Of a stretch of 11,092 bases of DNA, positions 1-6,286 are shown one piece after another (the first letter of the stretch is position 1; every line of letters begins with the position of its first letter). A program made the translations under genes and the position numbers. The DNA lies in the NCBI GenBank assembly GCA_039923155.1, contig JBDTDI010000249.1:1-11092 (forward strand). The letters are read 5' to 3'. Under the pieces are notes generated by a model. The model was given only the letters and a program-made list of their open reading frames with translations. It was not told the origin of the DNA and did no database searches. The DNA is from Rhodococcus_D sp039923155 (GTDB lineage: Bacteria; Actinomycetota; Actinomycetes; Mycobacteriales; Mycobacteriaceae).

Positions 1-1162
1 GCTCGTGGGAGACGTCGAAGACGGTGAAGCCCGGCTCGCCGACCACCCGGAACGCGAACACCGGGATGGCGGAGCCGTCGGAGAGCAGCTCGAAGCAGCC
101 CAGGGCGGCGATCTCGCCGGAGAGCCACACCGCGGTGCTGCGCAGGCTCTGCATGACCCGGGTGTAGCCGTCGCGGCCCAGGCGCAGGAAGTTGTAGTAC
201 TGCCCGACGACCTGGTTGCCGGGTCGGGAGAAGTTCAGCGTGAAGGTGGGCATGTCACCGCCCAGGTAGTTGACGTGGAACACCAGCTCCTCGGGGAGGT
301 CCTGCGCGGTGCGCCACACGACGAAACCGAGCCCGGGGTAGGTGAGGCCGTACTTGTGCCCGCTGACGTTGATGCTCGCCACCCGAGGCAGCCGGAAGTC
401 CCACGCGAGGTCCGGGTCCAGGAACGGCACGACGAAACCGCCGCTGGCCGCGTCGACGTGCACCGGTACGTCGGGCCCACCCCCGGCCGCTACCGCGTCC
501 AGGGCCGCGCAGATCTGCGCGACCGGCTCGAGCTCGCCGGTGAAGGTGGTGCCCAGGATGGCGACCACCCCGATGGTGTCGTCGTCGACCGCCGCGGCCA
601 CCTGTTCCGGGGTGATGACGTAGCGCCCGGGCTCGACCGGCAGGTAGCGGGCCTCGACCTCGAAGTAGCGGCAGAACTTCTCCCACACCACCTGCACGTT
701 GGTGCCCAGCACCAGGTTCGGCCTCGGACGCCCGGTCTGGTCCCGTCGCGAGCGCCAGCACCACTTCAGGGCCAGCCCGGCCAGCATGACCGCTTCGCTG
801 GACCCGATGGTCGACACCCCGGTGGGATCGGAACCGGTGGGCACGTCGGCGTGGAAGAGGTCCGCGACCATGGCGACGCAGCGGGCCTCGATCGCCGCGG
901 TCGCCGGGTACTCGTCCTTGTCGATCATGTTCTTGTCGAAAGACTCCGCCATCAGCCGCTCGGCCTCGGGCTCCATCCAGGTGGTGACGAACGTGGCCAG
1001 GTTCAGCCGCGAGCTGCCGTCGAGCATCAGCTCGTCGTGGATGAAGCGGTACGCCGCGACCGGGGACATCTCGCCGTCGCCCAGGGTGGTGGCCGGCACC
1101 GGGTTGCTGCCCAGGCGCGAGGTGTAGGCGGGAGCGAGCGAGTCGGTGTCGTCGGGGTCCAC
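1..1162 (-). CDS. gadB: Glutamate decarboxylase (PLP-dependent), C-terminus cut by window edge
   Basis: Converts L-glutamate to GABA and CO2 in the cytoplasm, consuming a proton; in bacteria often linked to acid resistance or GABA metabolism. The reading frame is open from GTG at 1162 to the window edge, giving 387 residues; family members are about 460, so roughly the last 70-80 are missing. Visible hallmarks are the N-terminal NLATFVTTW segment, HVDAASGGFVVPF (the Asp that contacts the PLP pyridine nitrogen) and SINVSGHKYGLTYPG, whose Lys270 is the expected Schiff-base lysine, followed by NFSRPGNQVVGQYY. The GTG was chosen because it lies 7 nt behind a CTAGCGT element and because the first residues (VDPDDTDSLAPAYTSRLG) fit the family start. 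It is divergent from the YqgE gene. Large open frames on the opposite strand here are GC-bias shadows. A general PLP group II decarboxylase is the only alternative; glutamate specificity is by family resemblance. Confidence 0.93.
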   Translation of the reverse strand, partial: MDPDDTDSLAPAYTSRLGSNPVPATTLGDGEMSPVAAYRFIHDELMLDGSSRLNLATFVTTWMEPEAERLMAESFDKNMIDKDEYPATAAIEARCVAMVADLFHADVPTGSDPTGVSTIGSSEAVMLAGLALKWCWRSRRDQTGRPRPNLVLGTNVQVVWEKFCRYFEVEARYLPVEPGRYVITPEQVAAAVDDDTIGVVAILGTTFTGELEPVAQICAALDAVAAGGGPDVPVHVDAASGGFVVPFLDPDLAWDFRLPRVASINVSGHKYGLTYPGLGFVVWRTAQDLPEELVFHVNYLGGDMPTFTLNFSRPGNQVVGQYYNFLRLGRDGYTRVMQSLRSTAVWLSGEIAALGCFELLSDGSAIPVFAFRVVGEPGFTVFDVSHE

Positions 1163-1176
1163 GCCCCTGACGCTAG
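1163..1176 (-). promoter_or_regulatory. -10-like element CTAGCGT plus 7-nt spacer, likely leaderless promoter of gad
   Basis: On the minus strand CTAGCGT (1170-1176) is followed by CAGGGGC and then the GTG start. TAGCGT fits the actinobacterial TAnnnT -10 consensus, and transcription would begin at or next to the start codon. A G-rich AGGGG lies only 2 nt before the GTG, too close for a normal ribosome binding site. No convincing -35 is seen. The same CTAGCGT-N7-GTG layout recurs at 3275 and 5309. Confidence 0.6.
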
Positions 1177-1214
1177 ACCGGGCCCCGACCGGTGTGGAGC
1201 GGGCCCGGGGCGGG

Positions 1215-1226
1215 CATGATCGGGGT
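1215..1226 (+). promoter_or_regulatory. -10-like CATGAT with 6-nt spacer before the yqgE start
   Basis: CATGAT (1215-1220) ends 6 nt before GTG 1227, the classical distance from a -10 hexamer to a transcription start. No Shine-Dalgarno site is present between them, so the transcript is probably leaderless. It shares the 64-bp divergent gap with the gad promoter. Confidence 0.5.
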
Positions 1227-1802
1227 GTGGTGAGCGACCAGGACGACGTGGTGGCGGGCAGCCTGCTGGTGTCCTCCACCACCCTGGTGGAACCCACCTT
1301 CCGGCGGACGGTGATCTACGTGGTGGACCACTCGCCCACCGGGAGCCTGGGGTTGGTCCTGAACCGTCCGAGCGACACCGCGGTGGTGGACGTCCTCGCC
1401 GGTTGGGCGCCGCTGGCCCGCCGCCCGCAGGCCCTGTTCGTGGGCGGTCCGGTGTCGCAGGAGTCGGCGCTGTGCCTGGCCACCGTCCGGGTGGGGGCGA
1501 GTGCGGTCGGAGTGACCGGGCTGCGGGTCGTGCAGGGGCGGGTGGTCATGGTCGACCTGGACGCCGACCCCGAGCCGCTCGCGGCCGTGGTTGACGGCGT
1601 CCGGGTGTTCGCCGGGTACACGGGGTGGTCCCCGCAACAGCTGGACAGCGAGATCGCCCGCGGCGACTGGCTGGTGGTCACCTCCCTGCCCGGTGACGTC
1701 CTCGACCCCGGCCGCGGCGACCTGTGGGCGCAGGTGCTGCGGCGCCAGCCCATGCCGACCGCACTGCTGGCCACCCATCCGCTGGACGTCGACCGCAGCT
1801 GA
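1227..1802 (+). CDS. YqgE/AlgH family protein (UPF0301)
   Basis: A 191-residue protein of the YqgE/AlgH (UPF0301) family, a conserved cytoplasmic family whose biochemical role is not settled; AlgH was named from an effect on alginate regulation in Pseudomonas. Family signatures are visible: the start VAGSLLVSSTTLVEPTFRRTVIYVVDHSPTG, then GLVLNRPS, LFVGGPVSQES near the middle, and VFAGYTGWSPQQLDSEI followed by GDWLVV in the C-terminal half. Length matches the usual 185-200. The frame is open upstream to 1146, but the family homology begins just after the tandem GTG codons at 1227 and 1230. 1227 is preferred because it stands 6 nt behind CATGAT; 1230 would change only one residue. It is divergent from gad, and the next gene follows in the same direction after 110 bp with its own ribosome binding site. 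Confidence 0.9.
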   Translation: MVSDQDDVVAGSLLVSSTTLVEPTFRRTVIYVVDHSPTGSLGLVLNRPSDTAVVDVLAGWAPLARRPQALFVGGPVSQESALCLATVRVGASAVGVTGLRVVQGRVVMVDLDADPEPLAAVVDGVRVFAGYTGWSPQQLDSEIARGDWLVVTSLPGDVLDPGRGDLWAQVLRRQPMPTALLATHPLDVDRS

Positions 1803-1837
1803 GGAGCCCGGGTGGGTCGGCAGGGGGAAGGCTGCTG

Positions 1838-1912
1838 GATACTGGAGGAAGGCGCAGATCCGCGCCGTCGCGCGTCGACCCTGGTGACCCCGGGGCCGGG
1901 AGGAGCCCAGAA
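1838..1912 (+). promoter_or_regulatory. Possible promoter and leader of the DUF6421 gene
   Basis: The 110-bp gap after yqgE holds GATACT (1838-1843), a reasonable -10, although the expected -35 region is poor. A transcript from about 1850 would begin with a small hairpin (GGCGC 1851-1855 pairing with GCGCC 1862-1866) and end with AGGAG at 1901-1905, 7 nt before the GTG start. This is one of only two clear Shine-Dalgarno-led starts in the window. I see no riboswitch. Confidence 0.35.
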
Positions 1913-3283
1913 GTGACCACCCTGTCCGTCGAGTCCCCCACGGCCCAGTCCCACTCCACCACCGCGCTCGTCGACCGCCCCGCGTGGATGCGGCTGCGGG
2001 ACGCCGCCGCCGAGCTCGCGACGCTGCAGGCCGCCGACGGGTCGGTGACCGACACCACGGCCGGGGCCGCGCTGGTGGAACAGGTGGCCGACGCGGTGGG
2101 CGAGCTCGCCCCGCACCTGCCGCACGACGCCGACTACCTGGCTGCGGTGCAGACCGACCTGCGGCGCTGGGTGGACGAGGGCCTGGGGGTGCCCGACTTC
2201 CTGGACGCGCTGGCCGCCTTCCGGCCCGAGCTGGACCGGGTGGACGGGCGTGAGCACCTGGTGGTGTTCCCCATGTACACCCAGAACGGCTCCACCGAGC
2301 GCAAGCTGGAAGCGGTTCTGCTGCAGGTTTTCTGGCCGGACTGGTTGGCCGAGATCGAGGACGGCCGCACCGGTCCCGGGTACGGCAACCCCAAGTTCGT
2401 GCCCATCACGTTCACCGCCTTCACCCCGGGGTACGACACCAACTCGGCGGTGCTGTTCCCCGAGAGCGTCGCGGTCCGCGAGACCCCGGTGTTCACCTGG
2501 GGCGGCATCTTCTGCGACCGGGAGTCGGCCCGCTTCCGGCTGATCTCCCGGGCCGTGTGCGACACCACCCACCTGCAGCTTCCCGAGCACGCCGCCGAGC
2601 TGCTCGTCGACCAGCAGACGGCGCAGGAGACCTTCGTGCTGTGGGACCTGATCCACGACCGGTCCCACAGCCACGGCGACCTGCCCTTCGACCCGTTCAT
2701 GATCAAGCAGCGGATGCCGTTCTTCCTGTACAGCCTGGAGGAGCTGCGCTGCGACCTGACGGCGTTCCGGGCCTGCCTCGAGCTGGCCGAGGTCGGGGTG
2801 GCCCAGGCGGCGCTGGTCCCGGTAGCCCTGCTGCTGGACCGGGGCATCCGCTTCCCGCTGACCGGCACCCGGGTGCGCAACTACGACTCGGTGGCCGGGC
2901 AGCTGCTGTTCGCGCACCTGCACCAGTCGCGGGTGCTGCACTGGACCGACAACGCGCTCAGCGTCGACTGGGAGGGGTTGCCCGCCGCGGTGCTCGCGCT
3001 GCTGGAGCGCATCGAGGACCTGTACTGGCGCAGCATCGACCGGCCCAAGGTGGCGCACTGGCTGGCCGCTCACGAGCTGGTGTCCAGCATCCTCACCCCC
3101 CACCCGGCCTCGACCTGGGCGCACGGGGAGCTGCCGCTGGACGGCCCGCCCAAGGGTCTGGTCGACCTGGTGCACCCCGACGAGTTCCCGTTGAGCATGT
3201 TCTTCGAGGCGCTGGCCAAGAAGCTTCGCGACGTGGTCGCCTCGACCGCCGGGATCACCGCGGCGGACCCGCGGCTAGCGTGA
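1913..3283 (+). CDS. DUF6421 family protein, possible metalloenzyme
   Basis: A 456-residue soluble protein that I assign to the actinobacterial DUF6421 family; its function is not known to me. The start GTG 1913 has AGGAG 7 nt upstream. The N-terminal ~120 residues are helical and variable. The core starts near HLVVFPMYTQNGS and runs through FTWGGIFCDRESARFR, HDRSHSHGD and LEELRCDLTAF to HQSRVLHWTDN. H248-D-R-S-H252 is an HDxxH variant of the zincin HExxH motif, and E276-E277-L-R-C-D281 recalls the EExRA(D/E) element that gives the third metal ligand in dipeptidyl peptidase III-like gluzincins. The metalloenzyme idea is my inference from motifs only. There is no signal peptide or membrane segment. 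The stop codon touches the start of the threonine-aldolase gene, so the two are likely co-expressed and may share a substrate route. Confidence 0.85.
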   Translation: MTTLSVESPTAQSHSTTALVDRPAWMRLRDAAAELATLQAADGSVTDTTAGAALVEQVADAVGELAPHLPHDADYLAAVQTDLRRWVDEGLGVPDFLDALAAFRPELDRVDGREHLVVFPMYTQNGSTERKLEAVLLQVFWPDWLAEIEDGRTGPGYGNPKFVPITFTAFTPGYDTNSAVLFPESVAVRETPVFTWGGIFCDRESARFRLISRAVCDTTHLQLPEHAAELLVDQQTAQETFVLWDLIHDRSHSHGDLPFDPFMIKQRMPFFLYSLEELRCDLTAFRACLELAEVGVAQAALVPVALLLDRGIRFPLTGTRVRNYDSVAGQLLFAHLHQSRVLHWTDNALSVDWEGLPAAVLALLERIEDLYWRSIDRPKVAHWLAAHELVSSILTPHPASTWAHGELPLDGPPKGLVDLVHPDEFPLSMFFEALAKKLRDVVASTAGITAADPRLA

Positions 3284-3288
3284 GCGCA
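3275..3288 (+). promoter_or_regulatory. CTAGCGT-N7 element inside the end of DUF6421, likely internal promoter for the threonine-aldolase gene
   Basis: CTAGCGT (3275-3281) lies across the last codons and stop of the DUF6421 gene and is followed by GAGCGCA and GTG 3289. The layout is identical to those before gad and the DUF427 gene. It suggests that the downstream gene can also be made from its own leaderless transcript, and it favours GTG 3289 over GTG 3280 as the start. Confidence 0.5.
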
Positions 3289-4353
3289 GTGAGCATCCCG
3301 CAGCTGCACGACGCCGACGTCCGAGGTTTTGCCAGCGACAACTACTCCGGGGTGCACCCGGAGGTTCTGGCCGCCCTCGCGGTGGCCAACTCGGGACACC
3401 AGCCCGCCTACGGTGCCGACGCCTACACCGCGCGCCTGGCCGAGACGATGCGTGAGCTCTTCGGGGCGCCGACCCAGACCTACCCGGTCTTCAACGGCAC
3501 CGGCGCCAACGTCACCGGCCTGCAGGCGCTGACCAGCCGGTGGGGGGCGGTGGTGTGCGCGGACTCCGCCCACATCCACGTCGACGAGGGTGGGGCGCCG
3601 GAGAAGATGGCCGGGCTCAAGCTGCTGACCGTGGCCACGCCCGACGGCAAGCTCACCCCGGAGCTGCTGCTGGTCCAGGCGCGCGACTTCGACGACGAGC
3701 ACCGCTCGCAGGCCCAGGTCGTCTCCATCACCCAGTCCACGGAGCTGGGCACGCTGTACACCGTCGACGAGGTGAGGGCGATCGCCGAGCGGGTGCACGC
3801 CCTGGGCATGACCTTGCACATGGACGGTGCGCGGATCGCCAACGCCGCCGCGGCGCTCGACGTGCCGCTGCGGGCGTTCACCACCGACGCCGGGGTCGAC
3901 GTGCTCAGCTTCGGTGGCACCAAGAACGGGGCCATGGGGGCCGAGGCCGTGCTGGTGCTGAACCCGTCGGCGGCCCGGGAGCTGGTGCGGCTGCGCAAGA
4001 CGTCGATGCAGCTCGGTTCGAAGATGCGCTTCGCCTCGGTGCAGCTGCTCGCGCTGCTGACCGACGACCTGTACCTGCGCAACGCTCGCCACGCCAACGC
4101 GATGGCCGCCCGCCTGGACGCCGCGGTCCGGGCCGTCCCCGGGGTCAGCGTGCAGCGCCCCGTGCAGGTCAACTCGGTGTTCGCCGTGCTGCCGACGCAG
4201 GTCACGGAGAAGCTGCAGCAGCGCTTCCGCTTCTACACCTGGGACCCGGCCACCGGCGAGGTGCGCTGGATGTGCAGCTTCGACACCACCGCGGACGACG
4301 TGGCGTCCTTTGCCGCGGCGATCACCGAGGAGATGGCCGCGTACTCCTCCTGA
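3289..4353 (+). CDS. Threonine aldolase family PLP enzyme (beta-eliminating lyase type)
   Basis: A 354-residue fold-type I PLP enzyme resembling low-specificity L-threonine aldolase, which splits threonine or allo-threonine into glycine and acetaldehyde. Visible landmarks are the N-terminal FASDNYSGVHPEVLAAL, YPVFNGTGANVTGLQAL (cofactor phosphate region), HIHVDEGGAPE, LHMDGARIANAAAAL (PLP-contacting Asp) and SFGGTKNGAMGAEAVL, where Lys212 should form the Schiff base. The C-terminal LRKTSMQLGSKMRFASVQLLALL is also typical. GTG 3289 fits the CTAGCGT-N7 layout; GTG 3280, three codons earlier and overlapping the previous stop by 4 bp (GTGA), is the alternative and would suit translational coupling. 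The gene is convergent with the dehydrogenase gene, 15 bp away. Substrate is inferred; the related phenylserine or other beta-hydroxy amino acid aldolases cannot be excluded. Confidence 0.9.
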   Translation: MSIPQLHDADVRGFASDNYSGVHPEVLAALAVANSGHQPAYGADAYTARLAETMRELFGAPTQTYPVFNGTGANVTGLQALTSRWGAVVCADSAHIHVDEGGAPEKMAGLKLLTVATPDGKLTPELLLVQARDFDDEHRSQAQVVSITQSTELGTLYTVDEVRAIAERVHALGMTLHMDGARIANAAAALDVPLRAFTTDAGVDVLSFGGTKNGAMGAEAVLVLNPSAARELVRLRKTSMQLGSKMRFASVQLLALLTDDLYLRNARHANAMAARLDAAVRAVPGVSVQRPVQVNSVFAVLPTQVTEKLQQRFRFYTWDPATGEVRWMCSFDTTADDVASFAAAITEEMAAYSS

Positions 4354-4368
4354 GCTCGGGCCCGGCGC

Positions 4369-5268
4369 TCACCGCACCAGGTTCGGCGGCTCCTCACCCC
4401 GAGCCACGGCCGCGACGTTGGCCCGGGTGACCGCCCATGCGCGCTCGTCGCGACCCTCGCTGAACCCGCCGACGTGCGGGGTCAGCAGCAGCCCGGGCGC
4501 CCCCCACAGCGGGTGGTCCTCGGGCAGGGGCTCCGGGTCGGTCACGTCCAGCACCGCCCGCAGGCGCTGCGCACGCAGCTCCACCAGCAGCGCATCGGTG
4601 TCCACCACCCCGCCGCGGGCCGCGTTGACCAGGATCGCGTGGTCGGGCATGCGGGCCAGCAGGTCGGCGTCGACGAGACCGCGGGTCTGCTCGGTCAGCG
4701 GCAGCATCAGCACCACCGCGTCGTGCGTCGCCACCAGCTCCCCCAGCTCGTCGATGGCGTGCACCCCGTCCCTCCTGGTCCGCCCGACGAGCGTGCTGCT
4801 GGCCCCGCAGGCGTCGAGCCGCACGGCAAGCTCGGTGGCGAGATCGCCGGCGCCGACGATCAGCACGTGCTTGCCCATCAGGGTCTCGGTCGGGTGGTCG
4901 GACCAGGTACGGGCGTTGGCGAAGCTCACCAGGTCGCGGTACACGGCGAGCAGACCCGCCAGGGCCCACTCGGCGGTGGACGCGCCGTGCGCGCCGCGGC
5001 CGTTGGAGAGCTGGACCTGCTCGGGCAGGCGGCCCACCCACGTCTCGACCCCGGCGTTGGTGGTCTGCACCAGCCGCAGCGCGGGCATCTCCGCGGCGAG
5101 CGCCGCCACCTGGTCGACGGACCCACCCTCGGCGACGAGCACCTGGGCGGCGCGCGCGTCGTCGGCGAGCTCGCTCGAGCCCGGGTCGTGGAACAGCACG
5201 TCCACCCCGGGCAGGTCGGCGAGCTCGGAGCAGCCGCGGGGATCGAGGACGAGGACGGTGGTGGTCAC
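4369..5268 (-). CDS. D-isomer-specific 2-hydroxyacid dehydrogenase, NAD(P)-dependent
   Basis: A 299-residue oxidoreductase of the D-2-hydroxyacid dehydrogenase family, interconverting a 2-keto acid and a D-2-hydroxy acid; glyoxylate or hydroxypyruvate reduction are common activities. The catalytic triad is present: Arg218 in NAARGGVVDTDAL, Glu246 in DVTDPEPLPEDHPLW and His265 in LLTPHVGG. The cofactor site VLIVGAGDLATELA (residues 135-148) has alanine where GxGxxG usually has its third glycine. TNAGVETW (70-77) is the usual substrate-loop region. It is slightly shorter than the common 310-330. GTG 5268 was chosen since the Rossmann-like strand TTTVLVLDP follows at once; upstream codons to 5517 lie inside the divergent DUF427 gene. 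Cofactor choice and substrate cannot be read from the sequence. It is convergent with the threonine-aldolase gene and divergent from DUF427. Confidence 0.9.
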   Translation of the reverse strand: MTTTVLVLDPRGCSELADLPGVDVLFHDPGSSELADDARAAQVLVAEGGSVDQVAALAAEMPALRLVQTTNAGVETWVGRLPEQVQLSNGRGAHGASTAEWALAGLLAVYRDLVSFANARTWSDHPTETLMGKHVLIVGAGDLATELAVRLDACGASSTLVGRTRRDGVHAIDELGELVATHDAVVLMLPLTEQTRGLVDADLLARMPDHAILVNAARGGVVDTDALLVELRAQRLRAVLDVTDPEPLPEDHPLWGAPGLLLTPHVGGFSEGRDERAWAVTRANVAAVARGEEPPNLVR

Positions 5269-5282
5269 GGTGATCGATCCTG
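5269..5282 (-). promoter_or_regulatory. Weak -10-like CAGGAT before the dehydrogenase start
   Basis: On the minus strand CAGGAT (5277-5282) precedes GTG 5268 by 8 nt, with no Shine-Dalgarno site between. It is the weakest of the leaderless layouts here, one base longer than the others. It shares a 54-bp gap with the DUF427 promoter. Confidence 0.3.
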
Positions 5283-5308
5283 CCCCCTGCGCCCGCGCCC
5301 GCCCCCAT

Positions 5309-5322
5309 CTAGCGTCGTCACC
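5309..5322 (+). promoter_or_regulatory. CTAGCGT-N7 leaderless promoter of the DUF427 gene
   Basis: CTAGCGT (5309-5315), then CGTCACC, then GTG 5323. This is the same heptamer and spacing as at the gad and threonine-aldolase starts. The upstream sequence is C-rich with no recognisable -35 or Shine-Dalgarno site. Confidence 0.6.
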
Positions 5323-5802
5323 GTGACCGAACGAACCCGTGAGTCCGTCTGGGACTATCCCCGCCCGCCCCGCCTGGAGGTGGTCGAGCGGCACGTCGTG
5401 GTCCGTCACGCCGGAACGACGGTGGTCGACACCACCGACGTCGTCCGGGTGCTGGAGACCTCGCACCCGCCGACCTACTACCTGCCGCGCACCGCGTTCG
5501 CCGACGGCGTGTTGCACCCGGTGGCCCGCAGGACGATGTGCGAGTGGAAGGGCACCGCCCGCTACGTCGACCTGTACGTGCCGGGCGCTGCCCCGCTGGC
5601 CGAGATCGGCTGGTGGTACCCGAAGCCGGATCGTCGCTACCCGCAGCTGACCGATCGGGTGGCGCTGTACGCCGGTCCGCTGGACGAGGTCCTCCTCGAC
5701 GGTGAACAGGTGACGCCGCAGCCCGGTGGGTTCTACGGCGGTTGGGTCACCCAGGAGCTGGACGGTCCGTTCAAGGGTGAGCCGGGTACCTGGGGCTGGT
5801 GA
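5323..5802 (+). CDS. DUF427 domain protein
   Basis: A 159-residue single-domain protein of the DUF427 family, widespread in actinomycetes and of unknown function. The conserved blocks are all present and in order: ESVWDYPRPP (residues 7-16), VLETSHPPTYYLPR (43-56), MCEWKGTARYVDL (72-84) and the C-terminal PQPGGFYGGW (132-141) followed by GPFKGEPGTWGW. No signal peptide or membrane segment is seen, so it is probably cytoplasmic. GTG 5323 was chosen because the conserved region begins six residues later and the CTAGCGT element lies directly upstream. The stop is 4 bp from the end of the convergent SdpI-like gene. The neighbouring genes do not suggest a specific role. Confidence 0.92.
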   Translation: MTERTRESVWDYPRPPRLEVVERHVVVRHAGTTVVDTTDVVRVLETSHPPTYYLPRTAFADGVLHPVARRTMCEWKGTARYVDLYVPGAAPLAEIGWWYPKPDRRYPQLTDRVALYAGPLDEVLLDGEQVTPQPGGFYGGWVTQELDGPFKGEPGTWGW

Positions 5803-5806
5803 CGGC

Positions 5807-6223
5807 TCAGCCGCGCAGCGACGTCATGAGCTCGCAGCCGACGCAGTCGGTGCAGCGCGAGTGCGGACCGGCCGGGGTGGCCCCGGTGGTCAGTGCGTGT
5901 GCGGCCTGCGCACCCTGCACGCCGCCGGCGAGCAGCAGGCCGAGTGCCCCGGCGGCACCGACGGTTCCCACGACAGCCGCTTCGGCGCCGTCGAGCCCCG
6001 CGACCCCCACCGCGGCCAAGACCAGCAGGGCGCCGGCCGCGGTGGTCGGCAGCGCAGCCACCTTGTTCGCCAGTGCGTACGCCTCCTGGCAGGACAACGA
6101 GTCCTCGGTGCGGACCCCCACGAAACGGTTGCGCGGCAGGCGCTCCTGGATCCCGGCGACGCCGAGGACCACGAGGGCCACCCCGAGCACAGCCAGCACG
6201 ACGACGAACACCACCACGGACAC
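5807..6223 (-). CDS. SdpI-like small membrane protein with C-terminal cysteine cluster
   Basis: A 138-residue integral membrane protein resembling the SdpI/YhfL family. Residues 1-24 form an N-terminal hydrophobic helix, followed by the loop GIQERLPRNRFVGVRTEDSL (24-43), in which the N-R-x-x-G-(V/I)-R-T pattern is the family signature. LSCQEAYALANKVAAL and two further hydrophobic helices (about 60-77 and 82-103) follow. SdpI itself is an immunity and signalling protein in Bacillus; many actinobacterial relatives have no known role. The hydrophilic C-terminus carries C124-x2-C127-x2-C130 after a His, which could bind metal or form disulfides and is not a family feature I know. GTG 6223 lies 6 nt behind TACCAT. 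The gene is divergent from the PCD-VOC gene and convergent with DUF427 (4 bp gap). Confidence 0.8.
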   Translation of the reverse strand: MSVVVFVVVLAVLGVALVVLGVAGIQERLPRNRFVGVRTEDSLSCQEAYALANKVAALPTTAAGALLVLAAVGVAGLDGAEAAVVGTVGAAGALGLLLAGGVQGAQAAHALTTGATPAGPHSRCTDCVGCELMTSLRG

Positions 6224-6235
6224 CCTGCGATGGTA
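6224..6235 (-). promoter_or_regulatory. -10-like TACCAT with 6-nt spacer before the SdpI-like gene
   Basis: On the minus strand TACCAT (6230-6235) fits TAnnnT and is followed by CGCAGG and the GTG at 6223. CAGG touches the start codon, too close to act as a Shine-Dalgarno site. This is a probable leaderless start. Confidence 0.5.
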
Positions 6236-6274
6236 GGCCGTCGGTGGGTCTGGAGCCCGCCTGGTGCCCCGGAG

Positions 6275-6286
6275 CACAATCGGGTG
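6275..6286 (+). promoter_or_regulatory. -10-like CACAAT with 6-nt spacer before the PCD-VOC gene
   Basis: CACAAT (6275-6280) is followed by CGGGTG and ATG 6287. It shares the 63-bp divergent gap with the SdpI-like promoter. The layout nearly copies that before yqgE (CATGAT, CGGGGT, GTG). Confidence 0.5.

Larger units (their letters stand above)
5263..5328. repeat. 11-bp perfect inverted repeat spanning two divergent start codons
   Basis: GGTCACGGTGA at 5263-5273 is the exact reverse complement of TCACCGTGACC at 5318-5328. Each arm contains the GTG start of its gene (dehydrogenase on minus, DUF427 on plus), and the pair is symmetric about 5295.5. It may be an operator or coincidental similarity of two start regions. 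Confidence 0.6.

Noticed and set aside
5..1219. Long plus-strand open frame opposite gad
   Set aside because: Its translation is low-complexity and rich in His, Arg, Gly and Val, typical of antisense frames in high-GC DNA. The minus strand has an intact PLP decarboxylase.
1316..3175. 619-codon minus-strand open frame across yqgE and DUF6421
   Set aside because: It runs opposite two well-supported genes and has no recognisable domain; it is a composition shadow.
2557..3279. Long N-terminal extension of the threonine-aldolase frame
   Set aside because: It lies within DUF6421 in another frame and reads as Arg/Ala/Gly-rich noise. Family similarity starts only after 3289.
4474..5322. Plus-strand frame upstream of and fused to DUF427
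   Set aside because: It is antisense to the dehydrogenase gene. Real DUF427 homology begins just after GTG 5323.
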